The notes beneath the pieces are model-generated. The model saw only the letters and a list, made by a program, of their open reading frames with translations, was not told where the DNA came from and ran no database searches. Positions 1 through 14,400 of a stretch of DNA of 64,000 bases are shown in pieces; position 1 is the first letter of the stretch, and every line of letters begins with the position of its first letter. The translations under genes were made by a program, and so were the position numbers. This DNA comes from Rotaria socialis (taxonomy: Eukaryota; Rotifera; Eurotatoria; Philodinida; Philodinidae), in the NCBI GenBank assembly GCA_905331475.1, contig CAJNYU010000694.1:248001-312000 (forward strand). The letters run 5' to 3'.

Positions 1-3000
1 AAACTTTGTACTTTCTAGCAAGAAAACTAACGAGTTTCATCAATGCGCTTTTGTCATGCTATACTGAAAACATATTTAATCGTGAGATTTTTGCACAATA
101 CGCTACTGCAATGTCTCAAAATGGTCATTAATTAGTCAAGTATAAATATTCTAACAGTTCGCAAAATAAAAACCACATTCATCTTATTATAGATATGAAA
201 ATAACTAACATGATTATAATCAATGGCTTGTGATCGACCTTTAGTTCTATTATAAAATAAGAATTTAGAATCTTACAGATATTTGAATAGAACGATTTCA
301 AAACAATGAATAATATGATTATTCACACTAAAGATTGAATACTTCTAATAGTATAGAAAATTGTTGTAAGATACTCGACAATGCTAGCGCTTCCTGCGGC
401 TATCAAATATTTTCATTTGTTCTTTTCTAAGACTTTGATCAAGTGAAAGATAGATTTGCAAATGACAAAATTACAATCCTTGTACTTTTTACGAAGACAA
501 AATCGACTAATTAAAATTTAATATAATAAGACAAAGTCAAGTATCTAACTTGATAGAGCGATATTGAATGTTCAAGAAAATAACGTTTTCGCATCGCTTT
601 TCGTCATCAACATGTCTATCAACTGTTTTGATGAGATTCATAAAATGCTTCAGAGATTATCGATGGTAACGGTTCATTAATTCACTCATGTTTTTTAAAC
701 TCGTGCGATGCTAACGTTCAATGCTCGTTTCAAATCTAGTAACAACATAAAAATGAAAACGTTATTAAAGAGCTCTCCGACTAGGCTGATATCTTTTTAT
801 TATTTTCTAATGTCAATCAATCGTATTATATCGTTACTATTAAAACTGTAGTAGTACTCGGATTTCTCAGAAATGGAATTTTCTTTAAAAATCATCAAAT
901 TTCAGATAATAGTAAATAATGAAAACGAGATTTCAAGAAAATATTTAGAATACAAAAGATCTCCGCAATGCTAACAAGAGTATTCATGAGGAGAAACAGA
1001 AAATTACGCAGAAATGAAAAGGAAGCTTCTAGACAAAGCTCATTATTACTCATATATCGAAAATAGCTTTCTAGCTAATTGCAAAAAATGACTAAGGCAT
1101 GTGAAAATACTATTCAGAAAATTTTCTTAATTTTTACTGCTTGCTCACCTATTTTCCAGCGGATTTCAGATATTATGAGTACATGTAAAAATTGCATCAC
1201 TAGAAAACTGTCAATAGATAAACGAGTCCCATCTTGAAAAGCCTAAAAAATATTATGAAAAATTTGGAAAATTTTCATCCTTTCATGACGTCAGATTCTC
1301 TATTTATAGAAGGTTATTACCCAATTTATACACATTAAAATTGAAGGAACTGTGAAAGTTTCAGTAATTACGACAATTTCTTTGTAATTACGAAAATTCA
1401 TGCGTCACTACTGAAATTTCGAATAATGTACACAATAAAAGATTCGTCGTTTTTATTTGAATTGATTTATTCATCCAGATTCTCAATTCATTGAAGTTTC
1501 CTTTTTGACCAATATAAGAAAGTTCTTTCTGAGATTTATCAACAACTTTCAATATTTGAAAAGGTAAGCTACGGTTATCAATATTGAAGTTAGTTATTTG
1601 CAAATAGACTCGTGAGAATTTAGCATTCGAGAGTTCCTAGTTTAAAATATATTTTTATACTTCCATCTCAGAGTAATTTCGCATTTATTCTAGCTAGATC
1701 TTGCTAGAAAACTATTTCACTTGAATTTATTGTATATTGTGTTATGATCAGATTAATACAGTTTGCCGAAAATTTCCGTAAAGAAAGAACGACGATAATA
1801 AAGTTTTGACCAGCAGGTACAATATATACGTCTGGTGTTGTACAGAAACAATGGCTCTACTCGAAATTATAGCTACTACTGAATTCTATTGCGAATCATT
1901 GAAGAAAATTTAATTGAAAAATACTAAAGATTTTACATTTTGTTTTGGCAAAGCCCAGTTCTACTCGAGAATGGAAACGAAGAATGATTGGACTTCTACT
2001 AGATTGAAAAATAATCCGAAAGTATTTTCCATCATGCTAGTGGAAATAATATTTAGGCAATCATAATTATCAATCTGAAATTTCCTTACTTCTCAAAATG
2101 ACATCTTGAGTAGCCACACATGTGCGACCTTACTTATTCAATTGATGAATGTTTTGTGCAAATATGATAATGTCATACAGTGCATAGTTTACATAGACAC
2201 AATACTGTTTGCATAGAGAGACATGCCGACAGTTGAAAACAGCTCTGCCTACGATAAGATGCCCGAGCATTCTTCAAGAAGTAGACAAAGTTTCAATTCA
2301 TTTAATATCATAGCAGAAAATATGAGCATATGTTTAAATTCGGTAAAAATTCCAAAGCTATCTTGAATGTTTCGACAATTTTTTTTCCAAAATGTCTTTT
2401 TTTCTTTCATTAGTTTGTATTGATTATGAATAGTATCATATTTTCACTGTCTTCGGTCTATGTAATTATATAAATAGACCCTTGCTTTTCTGTAAAAATA
2501 CTGACATAAGTCGATAGATGTTACTGTAACATAAATGAAATCTATGTTTCAATATATTATTACTTGACTGTCAGATCATGCCATTATTGCTGATACATCA
2601 AATAATGGCAAATAATTAAACGCACATTCTTTCAATTGGAATTTGGCGCGTAGGTTTGCTTGCGTGTTTATTGCTTGCTTTCAAGCACACATAGACTCAT
2701 GTCCACAACATTCTTTTCAAACTCTGTTAACGCAAATCATGACTTTATAGTAAAGAAATCCAACGTATATACATTAGACAAGTCGACAATATTACCTGTC
2801 AAAACGATATATTGGCATGATTTTATTCAGTTCAATCTTCGCTTTGTATTATTTTATTTCTCGAATAGAACATTCTCCCTAAAAAAAACGATGTGAGATT
2901 TACGGTGTTTTTTAATTCAATTTTCGTCGATGGCACTCAAAAGAATTCTATTTAAAAGCGAGCTGGAATTGATAATTCTCTTCACTTTTTTACAAATGCA

Positions 3001-3909
3001 TCTCTCTTACATTCTCGTTCGTATCGAATTGTATTCAATCCTAGGAACATTTCTTCTGCAAAAGAAATGATTTGAATGTTACTCTAAGAAAAGCTGAGGA
3101 GCCTGAACGTCTATTGTCAATAGATTTTCATTTATCTGGTTCTGCTGTATGTTCTTGACACGTTCAACAAGTCTAGCTATGAAAGAAATTTAGAAAGAAA
3201 ATGCGCCATCAAATAAAAAAAACCTGCCCTTCTTGTTATAACAGCAATTGAATGCAAGTATTTGATACAACTGTTTTGCTTGCTAGAAAATTTGAAATAC
3301 ATGAAAGCTCGTCTTTTTTTTACAGAATTCGATTGATATTCATCTTTCGATTACTAGAGCAAAACACACGCATCAAAATTGATTGAGTAGAAGTTAACGT
3401 ACAGAAAATTCTCTTTTTTGGTAGAGCATGCTTCCATTATTTGCTCTTATATTTGTGAGATTGCATCAAGTTTAATCGTTGAAGAAAACATTTCATATCG
3501 AATATTGATAGATCATGCATGCTTGGATTATTATATGTAGGAAATAATCATAATCTATTTTCAATAATAGTTCCGTATGTCTGAGAAGCAATATTAAGAG
3601 TTTAAGTATTAGAAAATTCTTGTTTTTCTGCATACAACTTATTGATAAAAATCAATATTTAGTGTAAAATAACGAAGTATAATGTATAGTATGCGTATTG
3701 TTTACTTGAAATTCTTATTGAAACAAGACGAGTTTTCTTTTTAATGATCATTTTACTAGAAATATTCTATGTTAATTTCAACAGTATTATGAAACCAACA
3801 GACAATTGATTCATCGAAAATCGTCTTGGAATAGATTCAATCATTACGTAATTATAGATGAAAACCATTAATCTCTGTAAGAAATGTTGAGTAGCTCCTA
3901 CGGGTATAA
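1..3909. other. Intergenic, no gene seen
   Basis: AT-rich sequence with stops in all frames. The only open frames (about 70-78 codons at 1388-1603 on the minus strand and 2660-2896 on the plus strand) are low-complexity, match no family I know, and have no splice partners that extend them. Confidence 0.7.
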
Positions 3910-4165
3910 CCCATGTAAAAAACTTTACCCAAAAAAGTGACTATTAAGCACTTTCAATAGTAGGTTTTACGCAGGGTAAAGTACTTATAAGTGAATCTTT
4001 TTAAGTACTTTTCATACTTTTTGAGTAAAAAATACTGATAAGTACTTTTGAAAGTAAGAAAAGTATGATAAAGTACTATAGAAAGTGAAATATAGTAAGA
4101 GAATTACGTTATTTTACTTTATTACTATTAAAAGTGACCTTTGGTTCACTTTTGTTTTACATGGG
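3910..4165. mobile_element. Miniature inverted-repeat element (256 bp)
   Basis: The ends are an 11-bp perfect inverted repeat: cccatgtaaaa at 3910-3920 and ttttacatggg at 4155-4165. The interior is dominated by short self-complementary runs (aagtactt, aaagtacttt, aagtgac/gtcactt-like), so most of the element could fold on itself. No coding capacity. No clear target duplication: the left flank ends ataa and the right flank starts aatg. The superfamily is not assigned. Confidence 0.5.
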
Positions 4166-5934
4166 AATGAGCTGCAAGAAGAAAAATATGTCATTATGTA
4201 TATCAAAAATAGATATATGACTGTGACCTGTTGTTTTTCCAGCAAAATCTATAATTTCGCTATCTTTTACTGACATACTACTATAAACAAGATCCACCCA
4301 TGTTCTGATGAAATTTCCCAGGCCATAATTGAAAAAAGGTTTTATGACCGAAAAAATTTTTATATTAAATTTATGATAAATAATCCCGTTGGTTTTCATT
4401 GATACTTATTATTATTCTTTCTACTAAAATAGAATCAAATTTGGAACTTCTACAACACGGGGGTGGTACTATTGAATGAACCTGTTTTCAAAGAGCTTAC
4501 CATCCTACATTATAATAAAAGCTTAATATAGACTAAGACCATAATTCTTCGGAGACGTTTGTGTGCCGCGCATGATGTGCGACAGATAGTAAAAGAAAAA
4601 TAATAATAAATTCGATTCTCGCTGCGAAAATAATCATGTTTTCTATTATGATGAAGCCATAAGATTGTTCCTAGTCGTTGAGTAAATATTGAAAACGTGA
4701 CATTGTGACATTGTGACATTGTGACATTTAGATAAACTCTATTGTCTGAAGAAGATTGCCTTGCCTTTCTATCAGTTATCGTATCGAGGTAAATTATGCT
4801 AATTTTAAATCAATAAAATCAATGAAATTCTGAGAACAAGTGCTCTTGTAAATGATGAAGAATTTTTTCTACATCTTTTAGATAATAATCCAACTAATAT
4901 CATAGACAGCTATTTAATCACTTCATTTATTTAGTTTTTAACTGTGTTCACCTTTTCTCTGCAATATAAATCATTAAGCGTAGTCCTACATCTAATTGTG
5001 GGAAGCTATGAATCAGTCGTGCGTCATTACATATGATTGAGTGAAAGTGACGCCATTCTACCGATAGTGACAAAAAAGTGCATTTATCATATACCTTATG
5101 TTGGCAGTTTATGTTTGTTAGTGATCAATGAAGTGAAAATAGAATCATGGTTGCGAAAAACCTTTAGTGAACGATACTTCTATATACTATAGATAAGATA
5201 TTTCCTAACATGCACACACATCTGTCTCCTCTTGCTAGCTAGTGTTCATATTTTGCAGAGTCATCTTTCGATTGTGAAAAGAAAATGATTTAAATGGTTT
5301 CTAAACAAAAGAAACAATAAAATTGAATCAGAATTTTATGTATATTTCTGGTTTTCTTTGGGGAAATTTTATACAAGTATGACATCTGATAAGATCAGCA
5401 GATGTCTACGCTATACTAAGTAGGCAACAGCGATTTCATTGGTTTGTTCATTTTCTTTCTTTCGACGTCATTATCCCTATTTTTTTCCCTCGCACCGACT
5501 GACATTTCAACGACACATTTGGCAAATCAGCGAATCACGCGTCTGCTAGAAAAGCTTATTTTCTTCCTTTCCTGTAAACATTATTTTCAGGCCTAACATT
5601 TTATTCTTCCTTTTTTTTTCTTCTTGTCTAAACACTGTTCGGGAAGTTTGTGAGAAGCGTATCGTGTTTTGCCTCTAACATAACATAAAAGAATTCTTTT
5701 TTTTTAGATAAGAAAGCATTTTCCATCGAAGTGTATTAACGTTAATCACTATTCTTCTATTTTCTTTATTAAAATATTTAATAAATCAATAGAGTGGCGT
5801 TCTTCTGTGAACTAACGTTCTCGTCTGGTACGGTTTTTCTATTTTCTGACTAAAATACGTGTCAATAACAAAATCTTCTATTCTAGATTGGATGTTTTAC
5901 AGTTTATATTTTATGCTAGTTAGAAACCAAAGCC
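4166..5934. other. Intergenic, upstream of the Fuseless-family gene
   Basis: Apart from the octamer repeat at 4697-4728, no coding signal is seen. The last 500 bases, before the probable start at 5935, are T-rich and would include the promoter and 5' leader, but I see no specific site I can name. Confidence 0.6.
4697..4728. repeat. Tandem repeat, 4 x 8 bp (gtgacatt)
   Basis: Four uninterrupted, identical copies of the octamer gtgacatt. No gene overlaps it. It is probably a minisatellite seed or replication-slippage product; no function can be read from it. Confidence 0.9.
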
Positions 5935-8496
5935 ATGCCATGCGTATTGTTGTCTGAATACATCGAAAGTAAGTTTCGATTTTTTTGATATGTATGAAAA
6001 AGAGATATTTTTTAAAACTTTTTTTTGTCTTAGATTCTTTCGGCTTTAGATCCAGCTATACATACTGGTATTCCTATTATTGGTTGTATGGCACAGATTA
6101 CAAACATGTATGCTTCGATTTTTTTTAATGAAGAATTAATTGATAGAAAATTTTAAAAATTTCATCGTTTTAGTTCGAGTTCAGCTGATTCATCATCGAT
6201 GGTTCGATCAATGACGTCATCCGAAGATGAAGACGATATTAATAATCAACATAATTTCCTAACACCATCTTTGGATATTAATTTTTCAACAAAAAATGAC
6301 GTCGTTAATCAATGCACAACCATTGAAATTCATCAAAATGATAGTGATTCAATAAATACTGACTTATCTCAAATGTCCACAATCAATACACCTCAATATG
6401 ATGCGTATATAAACCTAAGCACATCCAGCAGTGAAGCAAGCCTTGCCCGTCCGCTCCTCAGTGACAAACATCAAAATACAAAAGATACAAAAATAAACTC
6501 TCCTTTAAATCCCAATGACTCTTTAACATCAAATTATTGCTCGTTTATTAAATTTTATTTTACTGATATGATTGTATCAGCATTTATAATAACACCACTA
6601 GTTAACATACATTGGCGTGGTGCATGGGATTTACTCGATATAAATTTACTACCTAGCAATGAACGTACGAGTGCACTTATATCATTAGGCATTGGTCTTA
6701 TGATTCTTTATTTTATGTATTTGATACAAAATTATCTTCAAACATTCTATGAAAAACATCGAAAAAATATTTTCGGACAAATTATGACAAGATTTTATAC
6801 ATTAATAATTGCATTAGCCTATATAAATCAATGGCGAGGTTTATGGAATTTATTAGATTTAACAAGCAATATTTGGTATCATCTATTAATTGAAACATTA
6901 ATCAGCGTTACCTGTCTCTTAATAATGAAATCAATTTACAGTCTTAACTCAGCACCGTTTTTAATTGGTGTTGATACTGAAAGTTATTTTATACTCGGCT
7001 CAAAATATAATTTTTCAGTAAGTTTCAAAAACAAACGTTTCTTTTTATACAATAACAGGAACAAAATAGAACAAACTTAATCCTAATAAAAGCAGAATGA
7101 ATAAATAATAAAACAGATCGTTATAATGAATGAGTGGGAAAAGTTCTTCGGTAATTTTATCGAATACACGAAATTCATCTAATTAATTTTACTACTCGTC
7201 GAGGTCATATTTCTAATAAACTTGAATAATCAAATCATTTGAACATACAAGAATACATGTAATTTGGAAAATATATGGATTAAAAGTTAGGCGGAAGTTT
7301 TTCTGTCCTTACATATAATTAATAGTAAACGATGAATAATGATGTGACTCATTTGAAGACGAACGTAGCTGCTCATCTTTACTCTCGATTTCGCCTGACT
7401 CTAGATTATAATTTTATATGTTTCTTTTGAATGCATCAGTCGTAACAAATTGACGTACAACGTAAATTCAGCACGACCATAGAAAGTATTGATAAAGAAT
7501 CCTATGCCGATCGATGAAAAAATTTGATACTCAGACTATTTTACCCTTAGGAAAATTTCATCATTTTTGTTAGTCGTGTTTTTGTTTTTCTTGACTATTG
7601 AATAGATCTGATCTAGTCGATCAGTTTCATATCTACATGTTTTGATTGCCTAAGATAAAAGCTTTCTTTTGAAATGTCACTAAGAATATAAACGAAAATT
7701 ATTATTTTAAATGACGAAATTAGAAATACTAAGACTAATATTGTGTTAAAATAAGATTTTGTGAAATAAAACCAAATCATGTTTTTTGTATTTCTTCATA
7801 CATTTTTGTTTATTTTCTTTAGACAAATCGCTTTTGGCAGTATACGTTTGATTTTGTATTTTATGAGATTGTTGAAGCACCGTTTGTCGTTATTGCTTGG
7901 CGTGGTTTATATAATCTTTCTGATTTATACATATGTCCAGATAATAAATCTATATCAATGTTAATCTCATTTACAATTGGGTATTCATTCTTTTTTCTTC
8001 TTGCTTTATTACAAATTCCAATAATACAATGTTTAATTAAACATCATCAAAAATTAATCTACTCAATTATTTCTAATATATTTCATTTAATTGCATTCAT
8101 CAGTGTTGTTCAAATTTGGCGCAGTCTATGGATGATGTGTGAACAATATCTGAATATTCCAGGTTATTCTCATCTAACACTTTGGATTTGTTACGTCGGA
8201 GCTTATGCTTTGCTAACATGTGGATTAACATCATGTTCGTTGAATGGGCCAGGCGGAGGAAAAGATAATTATCTTGATGGTCAACCTATACTTTTATATA
8301 AATTTGATTATTTCTCAACTTTACTTAAAGTAATTTAAATAAATTTTTATATAATTTATTTTATGAAATATGTTCTTTTCTCTAGAGTCAATCAAGTAAT
8401 TTAAAAATTAGTAAAGATGTTCATCTTGGACCAGATTCATCATCAATTGAGACAATAATGCCTATCGAAAATCCGTATCGATTTGAGCCTCCCTAA
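5935..8496 (+). CDS. fusl: Fuseless-family multipass membrane protein
   Basis: Five exons: 5935-5968, 6050-6107, 6174-7017, 7823-8329, 8386-8496 (1554 nt, 517 aa). An acidic, Ser/Thr-rich cytoplasmic head of about 155 residues precedes about eight hydrophobic segments. Four W-R-[GS]-x-[WY] signatures are visible: WRGAWDLLD (W178), WRGLWNLLD (W251), WRGLYNLSD (W338) and WRSLWMM (W411). They are spaced 73, 87 and 73 residues, so the core is two copies of a four-helix unit. This pattern is what I recognise as the Fuseless family. Drosophila Fuseless is an eight-pass presynaptic protein needed for calcium-channel clustering and neurotransmitter release. The core exons (6174-8496) are sure. The first two short exons are less so: the acceptor at 6049 was chosen over the one at 6033 because only it keeps frame with the ATG at 5935. 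The fourth exon follows an 805-bp intron, long for this window. The family call rests on motif memory. Confidence 0.72.
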
Positions 8497-11400
8497 CAAA
8501 AACTATCAAAAGCAAACATGCCCATTACCATATCGTAAAATGCATCGTCTTTGTTTTTTGAATATTATCAAGGGGCTCGGGATTTGGCTGTATGGAGCGG
8601 TTAAAAAAATCAAAGACATTCCTTTCTCCAATTGAACTTTCTTCTCTCTCGTTATTGTTGGCTTTACCATGCATTTCATTATTGAAATCATATAAGTTTT
8701 TTTTTTTTTTCGTTTTTGTTGTTGTTATTAATTCATGTATATTCATTATAATCGTTAGTATTGTTGTTTTGTATTAATCCGTGTTAGTTGAAGTAGACAT
8801 CGAAACAAATCAATTGTATCATGGAACTCATTGACCTATTTGTTTTTGTTCACTTGTCGTTTCACTTTTTTTTTGTATGAATATATATATATACATATAT
8901 ACTTACATACGATTAATTATTCCAAATAAAATTGAAGAAAATAGCTCGGCCAAGAATGATTATTGTTATTTACTGAAAACAAATAGTTTTGCATGTTTTA
9001 TAGAAATAAGATGCTTGCGTTCAACGTCAATTTGAGTATACTCTTATTTATTTCTTGTCTATGAATAATTTATGCTTAATTTTCAATGAACGTGTCCCAA
9101 TCTACTTTTCAAAGGCAATCCATTTGAATAGCTTTCACTCTCTTTGTTATTATATGAAGTAAAACATAAGAAAGAAAGAAAAAAAAACTAATTAGTAGAC
9201 ATTCACCCTTTGCGAAAATTAAATCCTATAAATCAAAATTTCATAACTACCGAATGTGATGTACTAAAGCAGAGATTTACAAGGATGGATTCTGACCCGT
9301 TGTAATATGGACACAACGATTCTATGAGAGCATATCGTTATTTTTTTATAGCTTTGTTTCGCAGTACTTCAACAAAGGCGATTGCCAATCTAAACTACGT
9401 CGAAACTCAGCAAACTGGAACTGCACATCAGTTATTTTTTATGTAGAATAGATAATTGAATTGGTTTATATTGAAAATATCAACAAAACAAGCATAATAA
9501 GAAAAATAAATGAAGCATAGGAAAACAAAAGGATTGAATTCCTTGATTATCTCGAGCGAACATGAGATAGAAACCAATTGTTATTTAATAAATAAAAGAC
9601 GACGACACTTTTAGCTATATTAAAAGATTTATTGCCTATGAAGAAAAAATGTCAAGAAAATAAATATGCGAACCTACTAGAAATACGAATATGACCAATT
9701 AAATCATGTGATAAGTTGGATTTATTTAATCAACTGTTTCTATGTCACAAACATCTGGTACTATGTGTTGTTGATAAAACATGAAATCTAATATCATCAA
9801 TAGGAATATCATTTTGACTGCTATTGTGGCTTTGAAAATCATTAATAACACGAATGAGCTACTTACATCCGTAAATGATATGCCATATTGTGGTTAAGTT
9901 GTAGTGTTGTTTTCTAATATGTCATATATACTTCTGTTAGCAAACAAGATATTGAATTCGTTTGTAATTCGAACCTGAAATGGATCATTACGGATAGTTG
10001 TAGTTCGTGTGACCTTCAGTAAAAATAATCTATGTTCGCAGAAAACACATAAAATATACATTCTAGGTTAGAATAATCTTAACATTACCGATATGGAATT
10101 GGGAATAGTGGTTACGTATTCATCGTGCTATTATCAAGAGATACGACGCAGTGAGAAAAAGTGATATAGCATCGATATTTACTAAGTTAAAATTCAAATT
10201 TGAGAAAAACAATTTACATAGGCTTATTTCTCATGTTAATTCAATACAACTGCCTTTTTCTATATGACTATCCGGTTACGTAGACACTTGATTTATACAA
10301 TATACAGACCAGCATGTAGCTATAGTAAAATGCAAATTTCAAAAGATTTCTATACAAGGAATCAATCAAAAGATGGATTATCAATATTTCAATAGAATCA
10401 TGAAATTCTTTTTTCTTTCAAGATTCTCTTGATATGAACAATAATTCTGCTAATTATCTGTTTTACTGAGAAAAATTTATTGAACTAGATTTTCTTTTAC
10501 TTAAATTGTTAGCTGTTGTGCTTTGTTTCTTGCTGGTTTGCTATCATTCGAAGAATGCTATTGTTTATTCTGAAATCATCGGCGAAGAATTTCATGATAA
10601 TATTCAGAAAATGCAACATGCCAAAATGATATTTTTATCGTAAAAATATTATCGATGGTGCCTGAGAAAAAAAAACAGAAGTTTCATACTTTAGTTATCG
10701 CTTTTACGTAATAATACTTGTGTTAGTATTATTAACGATTCAATGAAGTATCTTCTAGTTTAGAATCTGTTTATATTTAATTCAAAAAAGACTTCATGCA
10801 TTATTTTCGAGAGCGAAAATAATTGAGTTATGTCGAGAGAATGATCCCTTGTGTGATCGTAAAATCGCCTCTTCATATCTATTTGGAATAGGATTCATGT
10901 TTAATTTTTATTTAGAATTATAGACCTCGAATTTCTTGATTGATTTTCTTTAACGACTTTCAAATCGACTATAATCTATCTCGTTCAGGTTCTCACGTAC
11001 TTATTTGATCTTTTCCTCTAAAAGATAGCCCATCGAATTCTCTACAAAACCTAGTGAACACAGTTCTTTCAATGAATCATTATGAAATTATATCCAGTCT
11101 ACACTACAATACTCCAAAATAGTCTACTTTCAAAGCACTGCATTTTGTATTTCCGATTTTGCACTGCTCTTTCCCTACTTAGAAAACGGATTGATTAGAC
11201 TAGTTTGTAGCTTTTGAAAAGCTCTATCAATTGAGCAAAGCTTTGTTTTAGCATCACGTCAATTTATCTGAAAAAAAGCCTCTTCTTAGTTCGTCACTAC
11301 TTTCGTTTTGAGAATCTTTTGTATAATTATACGCAATTACGGTTTTGTTACATTAAATAAACAATGATGATGCATTCCGATGTAATACCAAATTGACGAT

Positions 11401-14400
11401 AACTTTTTTCTCTATTATTCTGATAGGGAAATAATGCTATTAAGAGGTTTTTTTTACAATGCTTGTGTCATAAAACGAGGAAGATCGATAGTTTCAAACC
11501 GTTTTTGAGGAGAATTGCAAAGAATAAATATGTGAATAATACACATCATGTCAAGAATAAAGTAATCGTTTTCAAAAAAAACATATTTTGTTGCACTTGA
11601 AACTTTTTCGAAAGGAAATTTTACATCAAAATGAAAGGAAAATGTTTCTTATTTAACGCTACCCGCATTAGTTCTTTCCAATATAATATAGAAAGCTAAC
11701 AAAATTCCGAAAACTAAAATAAATATTACCGCCATTATCAAAAATTTAGTCCAATATTATCTATGTAATTTGCACGATATTCACACTAGAAATTTCTAAT
11801 ATTGAGACCATTCACGTCATCATATAAATGTAATGACTATACAAGTGCAATTCATATAGAAATAAGTAATAAATAAGCAAGATTCTTTTACTATTCAGAG
11901 TACGTTCATGAAATCATCTTATATTCTGTTCATCATAATGAAATACACAGATAACTGCGAGTCATGACATTGAAAAAGCTTATGGACTATATACGTTAAT
12001 GAATCAGTCTTTCTATTTTCAAGATATTAAATTCTGATTCAAAGTCTAATCATTAATCTTTTGATTTGTGTTCTATAGTTTGTTCCAGTAATAGCATGAA
12101 TCAACAGCTGTCATGTTACTCATGCATTTTATTTATTAAATGTTGTACGATGGGTCTATTCCCGTGTTATTCGACGTATCTTAAGGGCTAAGTAGAACTG
12201 ATTAGGATGATGTATGACTTATGCCCGTATGTACTGGATAGATAGGCTCTTGCCGATTATCGTTTGTAATAATATGGTCTATCCTTTATCAGATATTTTT
12301 CTTTTCTGTTAGGCGACATTAATATGGCTCTTCATAGACGCGACAAATATTGTCGGACTATTTATTTATTTTATTAACGGTTCTGAAACAAATTGTTTAT
12401 TTTTCTGTAATCTATATGCTTGTATACATACAGATTCAAAAAATGTATTTGTTCTGAAATATACAGTAATTCTTCTTCATATGGATCATTTTTCGATTTT
12501 TCTCTCCTATGTTTATGACTATTGATAATACTTCTCGGTGTCTATTATTTACAATTGGTAGTGCAAAGTACACGATAAAGTATTCCTTTTGACTTTTGGT
12601 GTCATTCAAATGTACTCATAGAACCACCTTGGAAAGAAAATAGATAAATCTGCGAAAACATTTGAAATCTAGTTTTTTTAATTCAAGGAAACTTTTAGAA
12701 TGTTAAAACATACTTAATTATGCAACACCGACAATCAAAATAAAATGAAACTACGCCATTGCTTGTAATGACAGTTTACGGAAATATCAAATATTCCAGA
12801 AATTTCTGTGTTTGTTTTCCAAAATTGGTCAGACTTCTAGAAGAAATATTTACTTGAATAATAAGCAACTAAAAATTTTGCTGAGAGAATTATCGGATTA
12901 TTTGTCATTATTTTTATTTTGGCACAATCTAATCTGTTCTTTTCTACAGCTTAACAATCACAGGGTTTTGTTCAGTATTACAATATTCATCCAGCAATGC
13001 AAAGCTGATTACTACACAAAACATATTCTTGTCTTTTTTTTACTCATGAATGATTCTACTAAGAAGCTTTGTAAGAGCAACAGGATAAAATGAATGAAAT
13101 TCTCCAACGAATGACACTATAAAAGTATATTAGTATGATCGTACAAAGAAAACTATTTGGTTTCATTTGAACTTGCATTGCACGTTATGTTAACAGTTTA
13201 ACATTTGATGACCATTGCTGTTGTATATATTAACACATTCTATTTTTGATTCCTCCTGGTAGTTTCACTAGATTCTTGCTATATTCGCATATTGTTATTG
13301 AAAATATGTGTAGTTACCAATAATAATTGACTATCAAGAATATATATTCTTTTAATAATCCTTCAATTGAATTGAGTCAATTGATTTTTAAAATGAGTAC
13401 TAATTCTTTCATCAATATCTGTATTAACTGTGATTGAACTATTCCTTTTTTTTGATTAAGTGGAAAATGTGTTTAGTCGTGAATAGTTACATTTTCAAGA
13501 TTGATAAAAAAATATTTTATAAGAACAAAAGGAAAGGTTAATATTGCCGATTTGGAATATCAATTATCTATCCCAAGATATTGGTTTAAGAAAAGCAATT
13601 GATTGATTATACTCTTTTGTATATTGAAAAAATATTTTGTTTAACACCTTCTATTGAAGCTCTGAGTTGATGACTGAGAGATATCTATGAAATATTTCCA
13701 AATTGATAAACTACTTTTAAATCAGGATTATGTATATACAGTCTATGATCTCAGATACTCTCTGAGGATCATACGTGAAATTAAGTACTGTAACTTGCTA
13801 TTCTCCCAATACACCACATTTTGTCTTTATTTTTTCACTACACTTCAGTGAACGTCTACCAAGATAGTTAGTAATGAAGATTTTTGAATCTTCAATTCAA
13901 AACGTAAGCACTAATATTGATTTATAGTAAATTAATTTATTGTGATAATATCAGTTGGTTTTGGTTATTCCTATTCTGATCTACTGCTATGGTGATTACC
14001 TCTGTTTTATAGGCCATTTGTAATAAAACAAGGCTTCGATAGGAAATAGGTGCGGACTCAAATTTCTCTGAAGATCTTTGTAGTTTATTACAGCTACTAT
14101 TTATAATACAGATTATGTTAACTGAAAGATGACTAGTCCATTGGATCGAAAAGACCACAGAAAACTTCTTCTAATGAACTAATTAATAATTCTGCTACTT
14201 AAACAAATAAAGTGTGGTAGTTTTCTGCATTCATCCATTAATTGCATATCCATTATACTGAGTGAATCGAATTTAACAATGGATTCAAATAATAAAAACA
14301 GCGGAAATTCATCAAACTCAACGAGCTATTTAAAATGAATTGAAATCATAGAAAAGCAAACAAAACTAGTTATTATATGCGATGCCAGAGGCGATATGTC

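Noticed and set aside
1388-1603. 71-codon minus-strand frame
   Set aside because: Isolated, no family resemblance, no extension by splicing; expected by chance in several kb of sequence.
4690-4735. Repeat array considered as CRISPR-like
   Set aside because: Units are contiguous 8-mers with no spacers, and the genome is animal.
9955-9990. tRNA B-box-like word (aattcgaacc, minus-strand ggttcgaatt)
   Set aside because: Lacks the following CC and any cloverleaf or A-box at the right distance.
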